Assembly: GCA_019636445.1 (NCBI GenBank) | Contig: JAHBXO010000006.1 | Span: forward strand, 1 to 64,000 | Reading direction: 5' to 3' | From: Gemmataceae bacterium | GTDB taxonomy: Bacteria > Planctomycetota > Planctomycetia > Gemmatales > Gemmataceae | Length of the DNA stretch: 64,000 nucleotides | In this document: one piece after another, positions 43,749-52,367 of the stretch | How positions within the stretch are numbered: the first letter of the stretch is position 1 | Layout of the letters: the number at the start of each line of letters is the position of its first letter | Program-made: the position numbers and the translations under genes | The notes under the pieces: model-generated | The model's input: the letters and a program-made list of their open reading frames with translations, nothing else | Told to the model about the DNA's origin: nothing | Database searches by the model: none

Positions 43749-44579
43749 ATGCCTCCCCCGCGTTCGGATTCGCCGACTTATATCGTCCGGCATGGCGCGA
43801 TGCGCCTGCTGGGCGAGTTCGCGCTGGCGTCCGGCGTGCCGGCGCCGGCGCGTCACACGGCAGTCGTGATCACGACCGAGCGCGGCACGGAGACCGGCGA
43901 AGTCCTAGCACCGGCGTCGCCGCAGGCCGTCGCCGCCCTTCCCGATCCGACACGCGGCACGATCGTCCGCCACGCCACCGCCGAGGACCTTGTCCGCTTC
44001 GCCGAGCTGACAGCGGCCCGCGGCGCGGAATGCGACCGGTGCGCCGAGCTGATTCGCGAACACGGCCTCGCCATGCAGGTCGTTGACGTCGAGCGACTCT
44101 TCGGCGGCGAGCGTTTCATCCTCTACTTCCTCGCCGAGAACCGCGTCGACTTCCGCGAACTCGTCAAGACGATGGCACGCGAGTTCCGCGCCCGCATCGA
44201 GTTGCGCCAGATCGGCCTGCGCGACGAGGCCAAGCTCCTCGCCGATTTCGGTGATTGCGGCCGGCCCGTCTGCTGCAACACCCACCTCGCCGTCATGCCC
44301 CCCGTCAGCATGCGCATGGCGAAACTCCAGAAGGCGACGCTCGATCCCAATAAGATTTCCGGGCGATGCGGGCGGCTGAAATGCTGCCTGCGCTACGAGC
44401 AGGACGTGTACGAGGAATTCGTGAAGGAACTGCCGGCGATCGGGTCGCGCGTCGTGACGAAAACCGGCCCGGGCCGCGTGCTCGCGCAGGAGATCCTCGC
44501 CCGCCGGCTGCTGGTGGAATTCGAGGATGGCCGCCGCCTGCCCGTGCCCGCGGCGGACGTGCTGACGCGGATCGCTTAG
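43749..44579 (+). CDS. PSP1-domain protein (RicT/YaaT-like)
   Basis: The protein has 276 residues from the ATG at 43749. The PSP1 C-terminal domain is clear: YFLAENRVDFRELVKTMAREFRARIELRQIGLRDEAKLLADFGDCGRPVCCNTHL, then KISGRCGRLKCCLRYEQDVYEEFVKELP. The paired Cys (CGRPVCC and CGRLKCC) match those that ligate an iron-sulfur cluster in B. subtilis RicT, where the complex affects RNA maturation. Here RicA and RicF are not adjacent. It sits 22 bases after the GTPase and 36 before the Minf_1886-type gene. Confidence 0.92.
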   Translation: MPPPRSDSPTYIVRHGAMRLLGEFALASGVPAPARHTAVVITTERGTETGEVLAPASPQAVAALPDPTRGTIVRHATAEDLVRFAELTAARGAECDRCAELIREHGLAMQVVDVERLFGGERFILYFLAENRVDFRELVKTMAREFRARIELRQIGLRDEAKLLADFGDCGRPVCCNTHLAVMPPVSMRMAKLQKATLDPNKISGRCGRLKCCLRYEQDVYEEFVKELPAIGSRVVTKTGPGRVLAQEILARRLLVEFEDGRRLPVPAADVLTRIA

Positions 44580-44615
44580 AGACCATGGGACCAGGACGGA
44601 CCGAGGACGAACGCG

Positions 44616-45035
44616 GTGGACCAGAAGATTCTCGACTTGATCCAGGACGACCCTCGTTACATGTACGAAGCCTACGACTTCGTCTGCGAGACCGTCACGT
44701 ACACGCAGGAGCGGCTGGGGCGCGTGCCGCGCGACGGTCGCCGCGATCCCGGCGATGACTGCCACGTCGGCGGCGAGGAACTCCTCAAGGGGGCCTGCGA
44801 ACTCGCCGTCAAGCAGTTCGGCATGATGGCGCCCGTCGTGTTCCGCCTCTGGGGCATCCACGCCACCGACGACATCGGCGAGCTGGTCTTCAACCTCATC
44901 AAGATCGAGCGATTGAGCAAGTCCGACCGGGATGACCTGGCCGACTTCCGCGACCGGTTCGACCTTCAGACGGCCCTGGAGGACGGGTTCGAGATGTCGG
45001 CCGCCGCCTACTCCGCCCGGAAGACCGACCGATGA
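44616..45035 (+). CDS. Minf_1886-family protein
   Basis: The protein has 139 residues from a GTG with GAGGA eight bases upstream. It reads MDQKILDLIQDDPRYMYEAYDFVCETVTYTQ, then HVGGEELLKGACELAVKQFGMMAPVVFRLWGIHATDDIGELVFNLI, which I recognise as the Minf_1886 family found in planctomycetes, verrucomicrobia and other phyla. Function is unknown; it is a soluble helical protein. Its TGA overlaps the ATG of the next gene (ATGA at 45032), indicating translational coupling. Confidence 0.9.
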   Translation: MDQKILDLIQDDPRYMYEAYDFVCETVTYTQERLGRVPRDGRRDPGDDCHVGGEELLKGACELAVKQFGMMAPVVFRLWGIHATDDIGELVFNLIKIERLSKSDRDDLADFRDRFDLQTALEDGFEMSAAAYSARKTDR

Positions 45036-45505
45036 CGTTCGCCCGCCTGAAGCTTGTCGCGGCCGTGCTCGCCTTCGCCGCCTGGCTGGCCTGGCTGGCC
45101 ACCGCCGTCGCCCACAAGGGTACCGTGCAGATCGTGTCGCCGGGGCAACTGACGGACGCGACGCACCTTGTCGTCCTCGCCGTGACGGCGAATGACGCCG
45201 GCGAGGTCAAGACCGCCGCGACGATCGTTCGGGTTCTCCGCGCTCCGGAGCACGATCCCATTTCCGGCGAGATCGAAGTCGATCGGCTCGACAAGGCGGT
45301 CACGCCGCTACCGGTCAACGGTTCGCGCCGCGTCGCCGCCGGCGAACACCTCGTCCCGCTCGTCAAGACACCGTTCGGTTTCCGCATTGCCGGCCTACCC
45401 CGTTCCCCCGGCTTCGAGGGGGCAACGCTCGAACAGCCGATTGTCTACCCTTGGACCGACGACGTGAAGGCCCAGTTGCGGTCGATTGGCGTTCTGAAGG
45501 ATTGA
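45032..45505 (+). CDS. Hypothetical membrane-anchored or exported protein
   Basis: The protein has 157 residues. One N-terminal hydrophobic segment (LVAAVLAFAAWLAWLATAVAHKG) is followed by a soluble domain with several beta strands (TVQIVSPGQLTDATHLVVLAVTA, ATIVRVLRAPEHDPISGEIEV). No family is recognised. The ATGA overlap with the Minf_1886-type gene places it in the same operon as the GTPase and PSP1 genes; whether it works with them is unknown. The stop is followed by a 91-base gap before the first of two internal-DUF1559 proteins. Confidence 0.75.
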   Translation: MTFARLKLVAAVLAFAAWLAWLATAVAHKGTVQIVSPGQLTDATHLVVLAVTANDAGEVKTAATIVRVLRAPEHDPISGEIEVDRLDKAVTPLPVNGSRRVAAGEHLVPLVKTPFGFRIAGLPRSPGFEGATLEQPIVYPWTDDVKAQLRSIGVLKD

Positions 45506-45596
45506 TCCGCCCGGTTATTCCGACGGAATCGCGGTCGGCGGCCGTCGTCTATCCAGCATCCGATGCCGCGCGGAGGCATCCCGCCGAGGGTTCGCC

Positions 45597-47315
45597 ATGT
45601 CCCGATCGCTCGTGGTCTTGTTCGCCGCCGCCGCCGTCGTCGTGGGGATCGCCGCGCTTCGACCGACGCGCGACGCCGCGGCGGATAGCCGCCCGCTGCC
45701 GGCGGACCTCGCGCTCGTGCCGCCGAACGCGGTCGGGTTCGCCCACATCCGCGCCGCGGAGTTGTGGAAGCGCGAGGATCTGAAGCCGTACCGGGAAATC
45801 ATCGAACGGGCCGGATCGAAGGCGTTCGCGCAACTGGACGAGCACTTCGAGCCGAAGCCCTCGACGACGGACCGCGTGACGGTCGTGCTGTTGCCCAAGG
45901 GGAAGGATGCCCGCGAACGGCGGGGCCTCTTCGAACCGTTCGAACCGACGCTGATCCTGCACTTCCACAAGCCGTACGACCGCGAGCGGGTGTTGAAGGC
46001 GTACTCCGAGAAGAACAAGACGAAGACCGTGGGCGGGAAGGAACTGCACCTCGCCGATCGGACCGCCGTCGCGATTGCCTTCGCCGACCCTCAGACGTTG
46101 ATCCTCGGGGACGAGGCTGGCGTGAGCGCGATCCTGTCGGCGGAAAAGAAGGACGGTCCGCTGACGCCGGCGCTGCGGGCGGCGGCGGAGAAGCCGATCG
46201 CCGTCGGGTTGAACGTCCAGGCCCTGCCGATCCCGGCGGAGGCGCTGGCGCAGATTCCCGACGAGTACAAGCCGCTGACGGAACTCTCGCTCGTGTCCGG
46301 CACGATCGACCTCGCGAAGGAACCGGTCGTTGACCTGAAACTTACCTTCCCGAACGCCGACTCGGCCGTGACCGGCGAGAAGGCGCTGCGGAAGCTGGCG
46401 ACCCTCGGGCGGATCTTCCTGGACATGCAGCGCAAGCAGTTGCAGGCGGAACTGGCGAAGGCGCTGACGGCGAAGCAGAAGCCGGTGCAGCCGATCGGGA
46501 GTTTCCCCGAGGCGGCGCTGGCGGTCGCCGGCCTGGGCGGGCTGAACTTCCTGGACGACTTCCTCGCCCACCCGCCGATCGAACTCGAGGGCGCGAGCAT
46601 CGCCACGAAGGTGAAGTTGCCCGAGTGGACCTCGCCGTTCCTCGCCGGTGCGGCAATCTCCGCCGGAGTCGGGCTACCGGGCGTGCAAAAGGTACGCGAG
46701 GCGGCCGAGAGCGCCGTGGCCACGAACAACCTCAAGCAGATCGCCATCGCGCTGCACAGCTACCACGACGTTCACAACGGGTTCCCGCCGGCGGCGATCC
46801 TCGGCAAGAAGGGGAAGAAGCTTCTTTCGTGGCGAGTGGCGATCCTGCCGTACATCGAGCAGAATGCACTCTATCAGAACTTCAAACAGGACGAACCCTG
46901 GGATAGCGAGCACAACAAGAAGTTCAGCGATGTGGCGATCAAGACCTATATGGACCCGCGGGCGGACCTGAAGCCGGGTCAGACGAACTACAAGGCGCTC
47001 GTCGGCGACGCTGCGATGTTCGACGCCGTGAAGGGTCGCAAGTTCGCGGAAGTGACCGACGGGCTTTCGAACACGATCATGGTCGTCGCCGGCGGCGACC
47101 CGGTGCCGTGGGCCAAGCCGGACGATTTCGACTACGACCCAAAAAAGGAATTCCCGGCCGATTATGCGAAGGCGTTCGACGACGCGCTCTTGGTTCTGTT
47201 CGCCGACGGCAGCGTGCGGTCGATCAACCTCGCTAAGCTGAAGGACCGCGCGAACATTATGAAGCTCCTCATCGAGCGCAACGACGGCCAGGCGATCCCG
47301 AACTTCGACGAATAA
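45597..47315 (+). CDS. Exported protein with internal DUF1559 region (paralogue 1)
   Basis: The protein has 572 residues. It starts with a normal signal or anchor (SLVVLFAAAAVVVGIAAL) rather than a prepilin leader. Residues ~30-345 form a domain starting PADLALVPPNAVGFAHIRAAELW. At ~365 a DUF1559-type segment begins inside the chain ([40 protein letters not shown]) and runs to the family ending (LVLFADGSVRSINLAKLKD). The pilin-like head is therefore internal and cannot be processed by a prepilin peptidase. The following gene is a paralogue with the same layout. Function is unknown. Confidence 0.88.
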   Translation: MSRSLVVLFAAAAVVVGIAALRPTRDAAADSRPLPADLALVPPNAVGFAHIRAAELWKREDLKPYREIIERAGSKAFAQLDEHFEPKPSTTDRVTVVLLPKGKDARERRGLFEPFEPTLILHFHKPYDRERVLKAYSEKNKTKTVGGKELHLADRTAVAIAFADPQTLILGDEAGVSAILSAEKKDGPLTPALRAAAEKPIAVGLNVQALPIPAEALAQIPDEYKPLTELSLVSGTIDLAKEPVVDLKLTFPNADSAVTGEKALRKLATLGRIFLDMQRKQLQAELAKALTAKQKPVQPIGSFPEAALAVAGLGGLNFLDDFLAHPPIELEGASIATKVKLPEWTSPFLAGAAISAGVGLPGVQKVREAAESAVATNNLKQIAIALHSYHDVHNGFPPAAILGKKGKKLLSWRVAILPYIEQNALYQNFKQDEPWDSEHNKKFSDVAIKTYMDPRADLKPGQTNYKALVGDAAMFDAVKGRKFAEVTDGLSNTIMVVAGGDPVPWAKPDDFDYDPKKEFPADYAKAFDDALLVLFADGSVRSINLAKLKDRANIMKLLIERNDGQAIPNFDE

Positions 47316-47341
47316 CCGAATCCCTCTACCGGAGACCGACC

Positions 47342-49021
47342 ATGCGTTCCCGATTCCGCCGATTCCTCGCCGCGGCGGCCGCCGTCCTGCTCGCGCAGGC
47401 GCCGAGCCGCGCGCAGGACCTGCCGCCCGACCTCGCCCTCGTGCCCGGCGACGCCGCCGGGTTCGTCCACCTCCGCGTGGCCGACATCTGGAAACACGAG
47501 ATCATGCGCACCGTGCGCGACACGGTGCAGAGCGCGGGCGTGAAGGCGCTGACCGCGTTCGAGAAGCAGGTCTACCCCTCGCCGGCGACCATCGACCGCG
47601 TCTCCATCGTGCTGCTGCCGCCGAAGACCGATCGCGAACCGCCGACGGTCGTGGGCATCGTGCGCTTCAGCGAAGCGATCGATCAGGCGAAGCTGCTGAA
47701 GCTCCACGTGCCGAACGCCCTCACGGCGAAGGCCGGCGGCAAGACCCTGTACGCCGACCGGCAGACCGAGCTCGGCCTGCATTTCGCCGACGACAAGCAC
47801 CTTGTCGTCGGCCCGGCCCCGATGGTCGAAGCGTTCCTCGCGCGGCCGCCGGTTCGCTCGGGCGGCATCACGCCCGCCGTCGAGAGCGCCGCGAAGGGGA
47901 TGGCCATTATCGCCTCCGTGAACATCAAGGCGCTCCCCATTCCGCCGCAGGCGTTCAACGAGGTGCCGGAGAATATCCGCCCGCTGCTGGCGGCCGAACG
48001 GATCACGATGACGATGGATTTGAAAGACGCGTCGCCGGTCGTCGCCATCCGTGCGAACTACGCCACCGCGAAGGCCGTCGCCGACGCCGAGGACGCCCTG
48101 CGGGACGCGATCAAGATCGCAAAGGTGCTGATGACCCAGCCGCGCCAGCAGCTGGAAAAGGCGCTCTTCGAGAAGGAAGATGCCGGCCCGCGCCCGGCTC
48201 AGGAGCTGCCGGAACTCTTCGGCGCCCTCGCCGGCATCGGAGCCATGAACCAGCTCAACACCATTCTCGACAACCTGCCGATCAAGAAGGACGGCAACGA
48301 CCTGATGGTGGGCTTCACGGTGCCGAAGGAGTTCAGCCAGTTTGCGGGTGTCTATCCGGTCGCGCTCGCGCTCATGCTTCCGGCCGTGCAGAAGGTCCGC
48401 GAGGCCGCCAGCCGCACGCAGGGGGCCAACAACCTCAAGCAGCTCGGTATCGCCATGCACAACTACCACGACGCGAACGGCAAGATGGCGACGAACATCT
48501 ACGACAAGGCCGGCAAACCGATCCTCTCGTGGCGTGTCCATATGCTGCCCTATATCGAGCAAGGACCGCTCTACCAGCAGTTCAAGCTTGATGAGCCGTG
48601 GGACAGCGAGAACAACAAGAAGCTGATCGAGAAGATGCCGAAAATCTTCGAGGTGCCGAACGCGAAGCCGACGAAGCCCGGCATGACCTACTACCAGGGC
48701 ATCAGTTGCGCGAAGGGCACGTCGCCGCGCGCATTCTTCATCAACGATCCGCTGGCGCGCACCTCGTTCGCGAACATCACCGACGGTACGTCGAACTCGA
48801 TCATGATCGCCGAGGCCGCCGAGGCCGTGGTTTGGACGAAGCCCGACGACTTGGAGTTCGATCCGAAGAAGGATCCGCCCAAGTTCGGCGGCCACTCCGC
48901 CAACGGCTTCAACGCCCTCTTCGGCGACGGCAGCGTGCGGTTCATCCGCGATTCCATCGACAAGATGGTGCTCAAGGCGCTGATTACCATCGACGGCGGC
49001 GAAGTCGTCAATTATGATTGA
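47342..49021 (+). CDS. Exported protein with internal DUF1559 region (paralogue 2)
   Basis: The protein has 559 residues and begins 26 bases after paralogue 1. The signal peptide (RRFLAAAAAVLLAQAPSRAQ) is followed by the same N-terminal domain (LPPDLALVPGDAAGFVHLRVADIWKHE). The internal DUF1559 head reads [43 protein letters not shown], followed by LSWRVHMLPYIEQGPLYQQFKLDEPWDS and [21 protein letters not shown]. It conserves the H-x-G-x-N near the C-terminus better than paralogue 1. A tandem duplication produced the pair. A hairpin follows the stop. Confidence 0.9.
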   Translation: MRSRFRRFLAAAAAVLLAQAPSRAQDLPPDLALVPGDAAGFVHLRVADIWKHEIMRTVRDTVQSAGVKALTAFEKQVYPSPATIDRVSIVLLPPKTDREPPTVVGIVRFSEAIDQAKLLKLHVPNALTAKAGGKTLYADRQTELGLHFADDKHLVVGPAPMVEAFLARPPVRSGGITPAVESAAKGMAIIASVNIKALPIPPQAFNEVPENIRPLLAAERITMTMDLKDASPVVAIRANYATAKAVADAEDALRDAIKIAKVLMTQPRQQLEKALFEKEDAGPRPAQELPELFGALAGIGAMNQLNTILDNLPIKKDGNDLMVGFTVPKEFSQFAGVYPVALALMLPAVQKVREAASRTQGANNLKQLGIAMHNYHDANGKMATNIYDKAGKPILSWRVHMLPYIEQGPLYQQFKLDEPWDSENNKKLIEKMPKIFEVPNAKPTKPGMTYYQGISCAKGTSPRAFFINDPLARTSFANITDGTSNSIMIAEAAEAVVWTKPDDLEFDPKKDPPKFGGHSANGFNALFGDGSVRFIRDSIDKMVLKALITIDGGEVVNYD

Positions 49022-49038
49022 CGTACCCGCCACCCAGT

Positions 49039-49062
49039 GCCCGCGGACGTTCGTCCGCGGGC
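49039..49062 (+). terminator. Hairpin after paralogue 2
   Basis: A perfect 10-bp stem GCCCGCGGAC with its complement encloses a GTTC loop, 18 bases after the stop and just before the DUF1501 start codon. No long T tract follows; it may attenuate read-through. Confidence 0.6.
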
Positions 49063-49072
49063 TTCGATCATC

Positions 49073-50458
49073 ATGAATTACCCCTGCCGACAAACCCATC
49101 AGCCTCTTTCCCGCCGTGAGTGGCTCGCGCGATCCGCGAACGGATTCGGCGCGATGGCGCTCGCGGCGTTTCTCGCCGAACAGGCGCAGGCGAGTGCGAA
49201 GAAGCCGCACTACCCGGCCAAGGCCGACCGCGTCATCTTTCTCTTCATGGATGGTGGGCCGTCGGCCGTGGACACTTTCGACCCGAAGCCGCGACTGACG
49301 AAGGAGCACGGCCAGCCCTTCAAGATGAAGAAGGAACGCACCCAGTTCAACAACGACGGCAACACCCTCGGCAGCCCGTGGAAGACCGCCCAGCGAGGAA
49401 AGTCCGGCCTCTGGGTCAGCGATCTCTTCCCGCACCTCGCCGAACGCGCCGACGACCTCGCCGTCATTCGCTCGATGGTCTCGAACTTCTCCGAACACAC
49501 GACGGCCAACTACTTCTTCCACAGCGGCCACGGCCAACAGGGCCGCCCCAGCGCCGGTGCGTGGGTGAACTACGGACTCGGCAGCGAATCGAAGGAACTC
49601 CCCGGCTTCGTCGTCCTCGGCAGCGGCATGATCCCGCCCGGCGGCATCGACTGCTTCGGCAGTGGTTTCCTCCCCGCGTCGTATCAAGGCTCGCTTTTCA
49701 AACACGGGAACCAACCGGTCGCCGACCTCAAGCCCGCCGGCTCGCAGAAGGCGAAGCTCGATCTCGTGCGCAAGATGGATCAGGCGGCGGTCCAGCGGCT
49801 CGGCGGCAACGACATGGTCGAGTCGGCCATCGCGAACTACGAACTGGCCGCGAAGATGCAGACGGCCGTGCCGGACCTGTACGACCTGTCGAAGGAGACG
49901 AAGGAAACGCACGCCCTCTACGGCCTCGACGACCCGAAGACGCAGGTGTTCGGCAGCCAGTGCCTGATCGCCCGCCGGATGATGGAACGCGGCGTGCGCT
50001 TCGTGGAGTTGCTCTGCCAGAACCTTGGCCACGACCGCTGGGACCAGCACCAGAACCTGAAGAAGGGCCATGAGGACAACGCCCGCGCCGTGGACAAGCC
50101 GATCGCGGCGCTGTTGACGGACTTGAAACGCAAGGGCTTATTGGATCGCACGCTCGTGCTCTGGGGCGGCGAGTTTGGCCGCACGCCGTTCGCGCAGGGC
50201 AGCGACGGCCGGGACCACAACCCCTATGGCTTCTCCGTCTGGCTCGCCGGCGGCGGCATCAAGGGCGGCGTCGCCTACGGTGCCACGGATGAATACGGCT
50301 ATCACGCCGTCGAGAACAAGGTCCAGGTCCACGACCTGCACGCGACGATGCTGCACCTGCTGGGTTTCGACCACACGAAGCTCACCTTCCGCTTCGGCGG
50401 CCGGGACATGCGGCTGACCGACGTGCACGGCGAACTGGTCAAGGGTGTGCTGGCGTAA
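49073..50458 (+). CDS. DUF1501 exported protein (third of three)
   Basis: The protein has 461 residues from the ATG at 49073. A twin-arginine-like leader (LSRREWLARSANGFGAMALAAFLAEQAQA) precedes the DUF1501 domain: VIFLFMDGGPSAVDTFDPKPRL, HSGHGQQGRPSAGAWVNYGLG, VELLCQNLGHDRWDQHQNLKKGH, LVLWGGEFGRTPFAQGSDGRDHNPYGFSVW and HDLHATMLHLLGFDHTKLTFRFGGRD. This is the subtype normally paired with a DUF1549/1553 gene, but its neighbours are internal-DUF1559 genes and a symporter. The protein is likely Tat-exported. Confidence 0.94.
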   Translation: MNYPCRQTHQPLSRREWLARSANGFGAMALAAFLAEQAQASAKKPHYPAKADRVIFLFMDGGPSAVDTFDPKPRLTKEHGQPFKMKKERTQFNNDGNTLGSPWKTAQRGKSGLWVSDLFPHLAERADDLAVIRSMVSNFSEHTTANYFFHSGHGQQGRPSAGAWVNYGLGSESKELPGFVVLGSGMIPPGGIDCFGSGFLPASYQGSLFKHGNQPVADLKPAGSQKAKLDLVRKMDQAAVQRLGGNDMVESAIANYELAAKMQTAVPDLYDLSKETKETHALYGLDDPKTQVFGSQCLIARRMMERGVRFVELLCQNLGHDRWDQHQNLKKGHEDNARAVDKPIAALLTDLKRKGLLDRTLVLWGGEFGRTPFAQGSDGRDHNPYGFSVWLAGGGIKGGVAYGATDEYGYHAVENKVQVHDLHATMLHLLGFDHTKLTFRFGGRDMRLTDVHGELVKGVLA

Positions 50459-50489
50459 CGCCTGCGATACACCGATCCGTACGGGCGAC

Positions 50490-51806
50490 TCACTTCGGGC
50501 TGGATTCGGCCTTCAGCTCTCCCAGTGCGCCTTCGCTTCGCGCCACGAACAGCACGGCGGAAAGGTCGCCGATGTTGTTCACGGTCGTCCGGCACATGTC
50601 CAGGATGCGGTCCACGCCGAGGATGAGCGCGATCGACTCTGGCGGGATGCCACGCGACGCCAGCACGGTCATGAGAAGTGGGATCGAACCGCCCGGAACG
50701 CCCGCGGCACCGACCGCCGTCAGCACGCAGAGCACCACCACGATCACCTGGCTGGCGAGGTCCAGCGTCACGCCCATCACCTGCGCGAGAAAAAGCACGG
50801 TCACGCCTTCGAAGAGCGCCGTGCCGGCCATGCACATGGTCGCGCCCAGCGGCAGGACGAACGCGGCGATCCGCGGCGGTACGCCGAAGCGGTCCTCGGC
50901 GGTGCGGATGTTCGTCGGCAGCGTGGCGTTGCTGGAACTGGTGCTGAAGGCGGTGATGATCGAGGTGCGGGCATTGGAGAAGAACCAGATCGGATTCCGC
51001 CCGCCGAGGACTTTCACGAGGATCGGAAAAACGATCAGTCCCTGGATGGCGAGGCCGACGATCACGACCGCGACATAGCCGCCGAGGAGTTTCAAGAGAC
51101 CAAAGCCGAGCTGCGATGTAGTCGTGAAGATGAGACAGAAGACGCCGATGGGCGCGATGACCATGGCCCACTGGATGATGAAGACCATGAGTTCGCCGAC
51201 CGATTCGAGGAAGCGCGTCATGGCTTCGGCCTTGGGCTTCTCGAGTTTCGTGATGCCGATGCCGACGAGCAGGGCGAATGTGATGATGCCGAGCATTTCG
51301 AGGTCGGCGGCGGCCTTGACGGGGTTGCGCGGCAGCATCGACTCGACGAACGTCATGACGGTGTAATTCGCCGGCTGTTTTTTGGATGCTTCGCCGCCGT
51401 ATTGTTTCTCGAGCTGTAGCCGCGATTCGTCCGAGAGTCCGACGCCGGGCTGGACGGCGTTCACGAGCGTGAGACCGATCGTCGCTCCGATCGCGGCCGT
51501 GAGCAGGAAGTACGCCAGAGTCTTCGCCCCGACGCGGCCGACGGCCCCCATGCCGCCGATCTGCGATACGCCGACGGCGAGCGACGCGAACACCAGCGGC
51601 ACCACTGTGACGAAGAGCAACCGCAGGAAGATCTGCCCGATGGGTTGCGCGACGTTCTCGTTGATGGTCTTCAGCCAGTTCGGGATGGCCGGTGGAGCGC
51701 CGGGGACCGCGGGCGGGACGAACAGGTAATTCACCGTACAGCCGACGATCGCACCGAGCACGAGGCCGATCAGGATGCGCGACTGCTTGGGACCGGGAGC
51801 GGACAT
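50490..51806 (-). CDS. Dicarboxylate/amino acid:cation symporter (DAACS family)
   Basis: The protein has 438 residues and about eight membrane helices plus two re-entrant loops. Family signatures are the serine-rich hairpin FSTSSSNATLPTN, the substrate loop LGATMCMAGTALFEGVTVLF, the VPGGSI hairpin, and DRILDMCRTTVNNIGDLSAVLF in the last helix, with the Asp and Arg that bind substrate carboxyl and amino groups. It imports glutamate/aspartate or C4-dicarboxylates with Na+ or H+. The usual N-M-D-G-T is here T-M-C-M-A-G-T. It appears transcribed alone and lies downstream of the tmRNA terminator on the same strand. Confidence 0.95.
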   Translation of the reverse strand: MSAPGPKQSRILIGLVLGAIVGCTVNYLFVPPAVPGAPPAIPNWLKTINENVAQPIGQIFLRLLFVTVVPLVFASLAVGVSQIGGMGAVGRVGAKTLAYFLLTAAIGATIGLTLVNAVQPGVGLSDESRLQLEKQYGGEASKKQPANYTVMTFVESMLPRNPVKAAADLEMLGIITFALLVGIGITKLEKPKAEAMTRFLESVGELMVFIIQWAMVIAPIGVFCLIFTTTSQLGFGLLKLLGGYVAVVIVGLAIQGLIVFPILVKVLGGRNPIWFFSNARTSIITAFSTSSSNATLPTNIRTAEDRFGVPPRIAAFVLPLGATMCMAGTALFEGVTVLFLAQVMGVTLDLASQVIVVVLCVLTAVGAAGVPGGSIPLLMTVLASRGIPPESIALILGVDRILDMCRTTVNNIGDLSAVLFVARSEGALGELKAESSPK

Positions 51807-51912
51807 GGCAAATGTTCCCGCAGGCGATCGGGTGATACGTCTCGAATGTTGTTACGGGCAGCACGGGAAGCCGACAACGACACAGCGTCGAATCCGTAGG
51901 GTCCCGCGGACG

Positions 51913-51943
51913 AAAAAAAACACCCGCGACGGATCGCGGGTGT
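51913..51943 (-). terminator. Intrinsic terminator of the tmRNA gene
   Basis: On the minus strand a 9-bp stem ACACCCGCG with its complement and a 6-nt loop is followed by eight T residues. It begins nine bases after the mature 3' end of the tmRNA. Confidence 0.97.
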
Positions 51944-51951
51944 CTGAAGAA

Positions 51952-52352
51952 TGGAGGCGCCGGGAATCGAACCCGGGTCCCGAGGCACTTCCGTGCCGGC
52001 GTCTACGTGCGTAGCAAGTTCATGATCGATGCACGCCCGAAGGCCACATCCCGTTCGCTTCCGGCGTCCCCAACTTGCAGGGTGCGCCCGTCGCTATCGG
52101 TCAGGTTGTTTAGCGGATGCCGCCCCCGAGTCGAATCCGGTTTCCCGAACCCTCTGGCATCCACGATCGGGAATTGGCGTCCGAACCGCGACCTCTCCCG
52201 CGAAGGGCACGGAACGGCTCGCGGGTTATTAAGCCGCGAGGGAGAACTGCGTTTCAGCAGTTAGTGTGTGACCGGCTTTTTACGAGGCCAACCGATCAAC
52301 CTCGGCACGCAACCAAACACTTCACCTGCCCGGTCGAAACCATTTCGCCCCC
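51952..52352 (-). ncRNA. ssrA: Transfer-messenger RNA (tmRNA)
   Basis: The RNA is about 401 nt and rescues stalled ribosomes. The 5' end GGGGGCGAAAUGGUUUCGACCGGG and the 3' T-arm/acceptor (CCGGGUUCGAUUCCCGG then CGCCUCC and A) pair into the tRNA-like domain; CCA is not encoded. The tag is encoded at 52258-52232 as A-E-T-Q-F-S-L-A-A, followed by two UAA stops (52231-52226), and the stop region pairs into the usual post-tag helix. The tag differs from the AEPQYSLAA I recall for Gemmata obscuriglobus at two to three positions. Promoter and terminator are both visible. Confidence 0.96.
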
Positions 52353-52361
52353 GGCACGGCA

Positions 52362-52367
52362 ATTATA
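52362..52367 (-). promoter_or_regulatory. Consensus -10 box (TATAAT) of the tmRNA gene
   Basis: A perfect TATAAT lies nine bases upstream of the tmRNA 5' end. No recognisable -35 box is seen at 16-18 bases. The box overlaps the stop codon of the upstream ORF. Confidence 0.8.

Noticed and set aside
47162..50071. Minus-strand frame of about 970 codons
   Set aside because: It is antisense to the DUF1559 paralogue and the DUF1501 gene.
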